Of a DNA stretch of 9,947 nucleotides, positions 6,804-9,947 are shown in pieces. The DNA comes from Acidimicrobiia bacterium (GTDB lineage Bacteria > Actinomycetota > Acidimicrobiia > UBA5794 > JAOTWH01). The translations under genes were made by a program, and so were the position numbers. The notes under the pieces were generated by a model. The model saw nothing but the letters and a program-made list of their open reading frames with translations. It had not been told where the DNA came from and searched no databases. Numbering within the stretch: the first letter of the stretch is position 1; every line of letters begins with the position of its first letter. The DNA is taken from assembly GCA_029863035.1 (NCBI GenBank), contig JAOTWH010000076.1, positions 1 to 9,947 on the forward strand, read 5' to 3'.

Positions 6804-8051
6804 ATGACATCGTTCTGGCATCCGTTCGCGGCGATGGGTGCCGTAGCCGGCCATGAGCTGACCATCACCCGCGGCGAGGGCGTCTACGTATGGGACAGCG
6901 AAGGCAATCGATATCTCGACGGCACGGCCGGGCTCTGGTTCACGAACATCGGCTACGGGCGCCCCGAGATCGCCGAAGCGGTGCAGGCGCAGATGGCCAA
7001 GATCGCCACCTATCACACGTTCGGGGATTACACCCACGAGCCGACGACACAGCTGGCCGAGCGGATCGCCTCGCTGGCGCCCGTGCCCAACAGCAAGGTG
7101 TTCTTCGGCAGCGGAGGCTCCGACGCTGTCGATACGGCTGGCAAGCTGGCACGACGCTACTTCCACGAGATCGGACAGCCGGAACGGACCGTGTTCATCT
7201 TCCGTGATTGGGCCTATCACGGCATGCACGGATTCGGAACGTCGGTAGCCGGGTTAAGCCCCAACCGTGAGGGCTACGGCCCCATGATCGACGACGTCGT
7301 GGGCGTGCCATACGACTCCGCCGAGGCGTTGCAGGCGGCGGTCGACGAGATCGGGGCACACCGGGTGGCAGCGCTGTTCTCGGAACCAGTCATCGGGGCC
7401 GGAGGGGTTCGGCCCGTGCCCGAGACCTACCTGAAGGAATCCCGCCGCATCATCCGTGAGGCGGGCGCCCTCTATATCGCCGACGAGGTAATAACCGGGT
7501 TCGGCAGGGCGGGCGACTGGTTCGCCTCCAACCGGTTCTCACTCGAGCCCGACATCGTCACCTTTGCCAAGGGTGTGACCTCGGGGTACCTGCCGCTGGG
7601 TGGCGTCATCGCATCTCCCAACGTTGCCGCTCCGTTCTGGGCAGCCGATTCGCCAATGTGGCGCCACGGTTACACCTACTCGGGCCACGCCACGGTGTGC
7701 GCTGCTGGCCTGGCCAACCTCGACATCATCGAGAAAGAGAAGCTGCCGCAACGAGCCCTGGAGCTGGAGACGGTTCTAACCGAGACCCTGCAGCCCCTGT
7801 TGGAACTCGATGCTGTCACCGAGATCCGTTCCGGCGTTGGATTGATGGCCGCCATCCAGTTCGACCCGCAGCTACTGGCCGACGATCCCAACTTCGCGGC
7901 GAAGGCCAACGCATCGGTGCGAGATCACGGCGTCCTTACCAGAGCGATCGCCGGGGGCGGCCTCCAGATCTCGCCACCCCTGGTGATAACCGAAGCCGAG
8001 CTCGACGAGCTGGTAGCGGGCCATCGGGCGGGCATCGAAGCCGCCTCTTAG
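6804..8051 (+). CDS. Class III aminotransferase, putrescine/omega-amino acid:pyruvate type
   Basis: This is a 415-residue PLP enzyme of the omega-aminotransferase group, which moves the terminal amino group of putrescine, beta-alanine, GABA or similar amines to pyruvate or another keto acid. Visible are HPFAAM near the N-terminus, the GVYVWDSEGNRYLDGTAGLW segment (26-45), YHG (138-140), the pyridine-nitrogen aspartate in ADEVITGFGR (D227), the Schiff-base lysine in TFAKGVTSGYLPLGG (K256), and HGYTYSGHATVCAAGLAN. The phosphate-binding motif, usually NSGSEAND, reads SGGSDAVD (103-110). It is about 30-40 residues shorter than SpuC-type enzymes, mainly at the N-terminus. The ATG has a strong AGGAGAGG five bases before it. 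It is divergent from potD, so putrescine or its agmatine-derived form is a likely substrate, giving 4-aminobutanal; this is inference. Its TAG overlaps the stop of the next, convergent gene. Confidence 0.9.
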   Translation: MTSFWHPFAAMGAVAGHELTITRGEGVYVWDSEGNRYLDGTAGLWFTNIGYGRPEIAEAVQAQMAKIATYHTFGDYTHEPTTQLAERIASLAPVPNSKVFFGSGGSDAVDTAGKLARRYFHEIGQPERTVFIFRDWAYHGMHGFGTSVAGLSPNREGYGPMIDDVVGVPYDSAEALQAAVDEIGAHRVAALFSEPVIGAGGVRPVPETYLKESRRIIREAGALYIADEVITGFGRAGDWFASNRFSLEPDIVTFAKGVTSGYLPLGGVIASPNVAAPFWAADSPMWRHGYTYSGHATVCAAGLANLDIIEKEKLPQRALELETVLTETLQPLLELDAVTEIRSGVGLMAAIQFDPQLLADDPNFAAKANASVRDHGVLTRAIAGGGLQISPPLVITEAELDELVAGHRAGIEAAS

Positions 8052-9853
8052 AACGCCTCGTCTGGCAGGGCCATCAGAGCGCCATCTTGGGCTTCGGCCC
8101 AGTTGCGGCGCATTGCCACCTTGGGGAGAGAGGTCTTGGCGAAGAAGCGGGCCGACGCGATCTTGCCCTCGTAGAAGGCCTTGTCCTCCCCAGGGTCGGC
8201 GTCGAGAGCAGCCTGGGCCACCTCGGCGTGACGAATCATGAGCCAGGCGACCACCAACTCGGACAGGCTCCACAGCAAGTGGTTGGTTAGCAGGCCCACC
8301 TTGTAGATCTCAGTGGGCTCGGTCTGGGAAGCCATGGCGTGACCGACCATCACGCCAACGTGGGCCTGAGTGTCGTCGAGTGCCTTGCCAAGCATTTCTC
8401 GCTCGTAGGCAAATGGGTCGTCGCCCTCCCCGCCCTTGACGGTCTCGGTGATCATCTCTGCCAAACGGGTGAGAGTGGCACCCTGATCCTTGACGATCTT
8501 GCGGAAGAACAGATCCAATGCCTGGATGCCGGTCGTTCCCTCGTACAAGGTGTCGATCTTGGCGTCCCTGATGTACTGCTCGATCGGGTAGTCCTTGGTG
8601 TACCCAGAGCCTCCGAACACCTGAAGCGACTGAGCCAGTACCTCGTATGCCTTCTCCGATGAATAGCCCTTCACCAAGGGCAACAGCAGATCGTCGAGCT
8701 TGGCCCAGTGGTCGTCGTCGGGGTGGAGCATGACCTGGTCCTGCACCCAAGCCGTGTAGTAGATGAGAGCCCTCATCCCCTCGGCGTGGGACTTCTGCAG
8801 CATCAGCATGCGCCGCACGTCGGGATGGCGGATGATGGCCACCCGCGGTGCGGTCTTGTCCATGGCCTGCGCTAGGTCGGCGCCCTGCACCCGCTCCTTG
8901 GCAAAGTCGAGTGCGTTGAGGTATCCGGTCGAGAGCGTTGCCATCGACTTGGTGCCGATGAGCATTCGAGCCTCTTCGATGACGTGGAACATCTGACGGA
9001 TGCCTTCGTGCACCCCACCTACGAGGTAGCCGACGGCGGGGCGATCGACTCCGAACGACAACTCGGTGGTCGAGGAGGCCTTGATGCCCATCTTGTCCTC
9101 GAGATTGGTGGCGACAACACCGTTGCGCTCGCCGATGGAACCGTCTTCGTTGACCAAGAACTTGGGAACGATGAACATCGAGAGACCCTTGGTGCCGGGA
9201 CCGGCGCCCTCGGGGCGAGCCAGCACCAGGTGGATCACGTTCTCGAAGTAGTCGGCGTCACCCGAGGTGATGAAGCGCTTCACGCCTTCGATGTGATAGG
9301 TGTTGCCCTCGACCTGGACCGCCTTGGTGGTCCCAGCCCCGACATCGGAGCCGGCGTCGGCCTCGGTGAGCACCATGGTGCCACCCCAGCGTCGATCGAC
9401 CATGTTCTGTGCAAAGAGATCGCCTTGCTCGGGGGTACCGAGCAGCTTGATGACGGCGGCCATGAGGCTGTTGCTCATGTAGAAGTAAGCAGCAGGGTTA
9501 GCTCCGATCAGCAGCTCCTGGGCCGCCCACCGCAACGACGGCGGAGGACCGAACCCTCCCAGCTCCTTGATCTGGAGGAACTTGTGCCATTCGCCGTCAT
9601 ACACGGCGTCGAGGCTCTTCTCGATCCCATCTGGCAGTTTCACATCGCCGTCTGTGAGAACCAGTGGGACCCGATCGCCCTCGACGAAACTCGCTGCGAA
9701 CTCGTCTCGCGCCAGCCGATCGACCTCTCGCAGGATGTCGCCGACCATGTCCACATCGGCGTCGAAGGGCTCCGTCCCCAGGTAGTCGCCGAGGTGGTTG
9801 AACTCGAAGAGGTTGAACTCGATGTCCCTCAGGTTGGTGCGGTAATGGCTCAT
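8048..9853 (-). CDS. fadE5: Acyl-CoA dehydrogenase, FadE5-like
   Basis: This 601-residue flavoprotein carries out the first oxidation step of fatty-acid beta-oxidation, passing electrons to ETF. It has the long architecture of the FadE5/DmdC group, against about 380 residues for ordinary acyl-CoA dehydrogenases. The N-terminal extension is MSHYRTNLRDIEFNLFEF; the acyl-CoA dehydrogenase core spans about 40-465 and includes MVLTEADAGSDVGAG (160-174) and the RFITSGDADYFEN segment. The catalytic glutamate is E438 in TLYEGTTGIQ, and an extra C-terminal helical domain spans about 475-601. The opening and the closing DEAF-type end resemble mycobacterial FadE5 as I remember it; DmdC (methylmercaptopropionyl-CoA) is the main alternative. 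The ATG has AGGGAG seven bases upstream (plus 9861-9866). It looks like a separate unit, not part of the polyamine cluster. The symbol rests on recognition, not alignment. Confidence 0.9.
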   Translation of the reverse strand: MSHYRTNLRDIEFNLFEFNHLGDYLGTEPFDADVDMVGDILREVDRLARDEFAASFVEGDRVPLVLTDGDVKLPDGIEKSLDAVYDGEWHKFLQIKELGGFGPPPSLRWAAQELLIGANPAAYFYMSNSLMAAVIKLLGTPEQGDLFAQNMVDRRWGGTMVLTEADAGSDVGAGTTKAVQVEGNTYHIEGVKRFITSGDADYFENVIHLVLARPEGAGPGTKGLSMFIVPKFLVNEDGSIGERNGVVATNLEDKMGIKASSTTELSFGVDRPAVGYLVGGVHEGIRQMFHVIEEARMLIGTKSMATLSTGYLNALDFAKERVQGADLAQAMDKTAPRVAIIRHPDVRRMLMLQKSHAEGMRALIYYTAWVQDQVMLHPDDDHWAKLDDLLLPLVKGYSSEKAYEVLAQSLQVFGGSGYTKDYPIEQYIRDAKIDTLYEGTTGIQALDLFFRKIVKDQGATLTRLAEMITETVKGGEGDDPFAYEREMLGKALDDTQAHVGVMVGHAMASQTEPTEIYKVGLLTNHLLWSLSELVVAWLMIRHAEVAQAALDADPGEDKAFYEGKIASARFFAKTSLPKVAMRRNWAEAQDGALMALPDEAF

Positions 9854-9884
9854 TGACGTGCTCCCTGATGAAGTGTTCTTTTTG

Positions 9885-9913
9885 ATTCTACGCTCTAATT
9901 TGAGTGTATGTTC
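9885..9913 (-). promoter_or_regulatory. Candidate promoter of the acyl-CoA dehydrogenase gene
   Basis: On the minus strand TAGAAT (plus 9885-9890) is a good -10 match, about 30 bases upstream of the start codon. The hexamer 17 bp further upstream, GAACAT (plus 9908-9913), is a poor -35. The local base composition is clearly more AT-rich than the genes, as expected of a promoter. A near-palindrome fills the spacer. Confidence 0.4.
9889..9908. promoter_or_regulatory. 20-bp near-palindromic operator candidate
   Basis: TACGCTCTAATTTGAGTGTA matches its own reverse complement at 16 of 20 positions, with the mismatches placed symmetrically. It lies between the candidate -10 and -35 boxes of the acyl-CoA dehydrogenase gene and also inside a possible divergent promoter. 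Size and position suit a dimeric repressor of the TetR or GntR type, which commonly controls fatty-acid oxidation genes. The regulator itself is not identified. Confidence 0.45.
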
Positions 9914-9920
9914 TATAACG

Positions 9921-9947
9921 ATGGAATCTCCCCCCTTTATTCGGCAT
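9921..9947 (+). CDS. Possible start of a divergent gene (cut by window edge)
   Basis: An ATG at 9921 opens a frame of nine codons (MESPPFIRH) to the right edge. No ribosome site precedes it, but TATGTT (9907-9912) lies eight bases upstream and TTGATT (9882-9887) 19 bp before that, a layout compatible with a leaderless transcript. A regulator gene facing the acyl-CoA dehydrogenase would be a common arrangement. The visible part is too short to assign any family, and the ATG may be chance. Confidence 0.25.

Noticed and set aside
8984..9856. A 290-codon plus-strand frame opposite the acyl-CoA dehydrogenase gene
   Set aside because: It is an antisense shadow of a clearly conserved protein.

Overview
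The window is high-GC, densely packed DNA whose style points to an actinobacterium, most likely of the Acidimicrobiia type. The reasons are GTG and TTG starts, a start that looks leaderless, a Tat-type lipoprotein with an Asp/Ser/Ala/Thr/Gly-rich linker after its cysteine, and an acyl-CoA dehydrogenase that resembles mycobacterial FadE5. The lineage is an inference from gene style, not a database result.

Layout from left to right. Positions 1-1165 (minus) hold a HemL-like class III aminotransferase that runs off the left edge. An 85-bp divergent gap follows, then an agmatinase-family ureohydrolase at 1251-2222 (plus). It converges, with a 10-bp gap, on a four-gene minus-strand operon read potD (6565-5258), potA (5257-4133), potB (about 4073-3075) and potC (3075-2233). 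This encodes a complete spermidine/putrescine-type ABC importer: binding lipoprotein, ATPase and two permeases. A 238-bp divergent control region (6566-6803) separates potD from a second class III aminotransferase at 6804-8051 (plus), which resembles putrescine/omega-amino acid:pyruvate aminotransferases. Its stop codon overlaps that of a large FadE5-like acyl-CoA dehydrogenase at 8048-9853 (minus). At the right edge is an AT-richer promoter region with a 20-bp near-palindrome and possibly the first nine codons of a divergent gene.

Taken together, the first three quarters read as a polyamine or guanidino-amine uptake and breakdown cluster. The importer brings in the amine, the ureohydrolase releases urea from agmatine or a related guanidino compound, and one or both aminotransferases deaminate the resulting amine. 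The acyl-CoA dehydrogenase belongs to fatty-acid beta-oxidation and probably forms a separate unit. No RNA gene, CRISPR array, insertion sequence or integrase was seen. I found no wholly new system. The points worth a second look are details: two extra membrane helices in PotB, a Gly-to-Tyr change in the EAA loop of both permeases, a changed ligand-contact motif in PotD, two G8 tracts in the PotD linker, a HemL homologue lacking HemL-typical residues, and a near-palindromic operator candidate in front of the acyl-CoA dehydrogenase.
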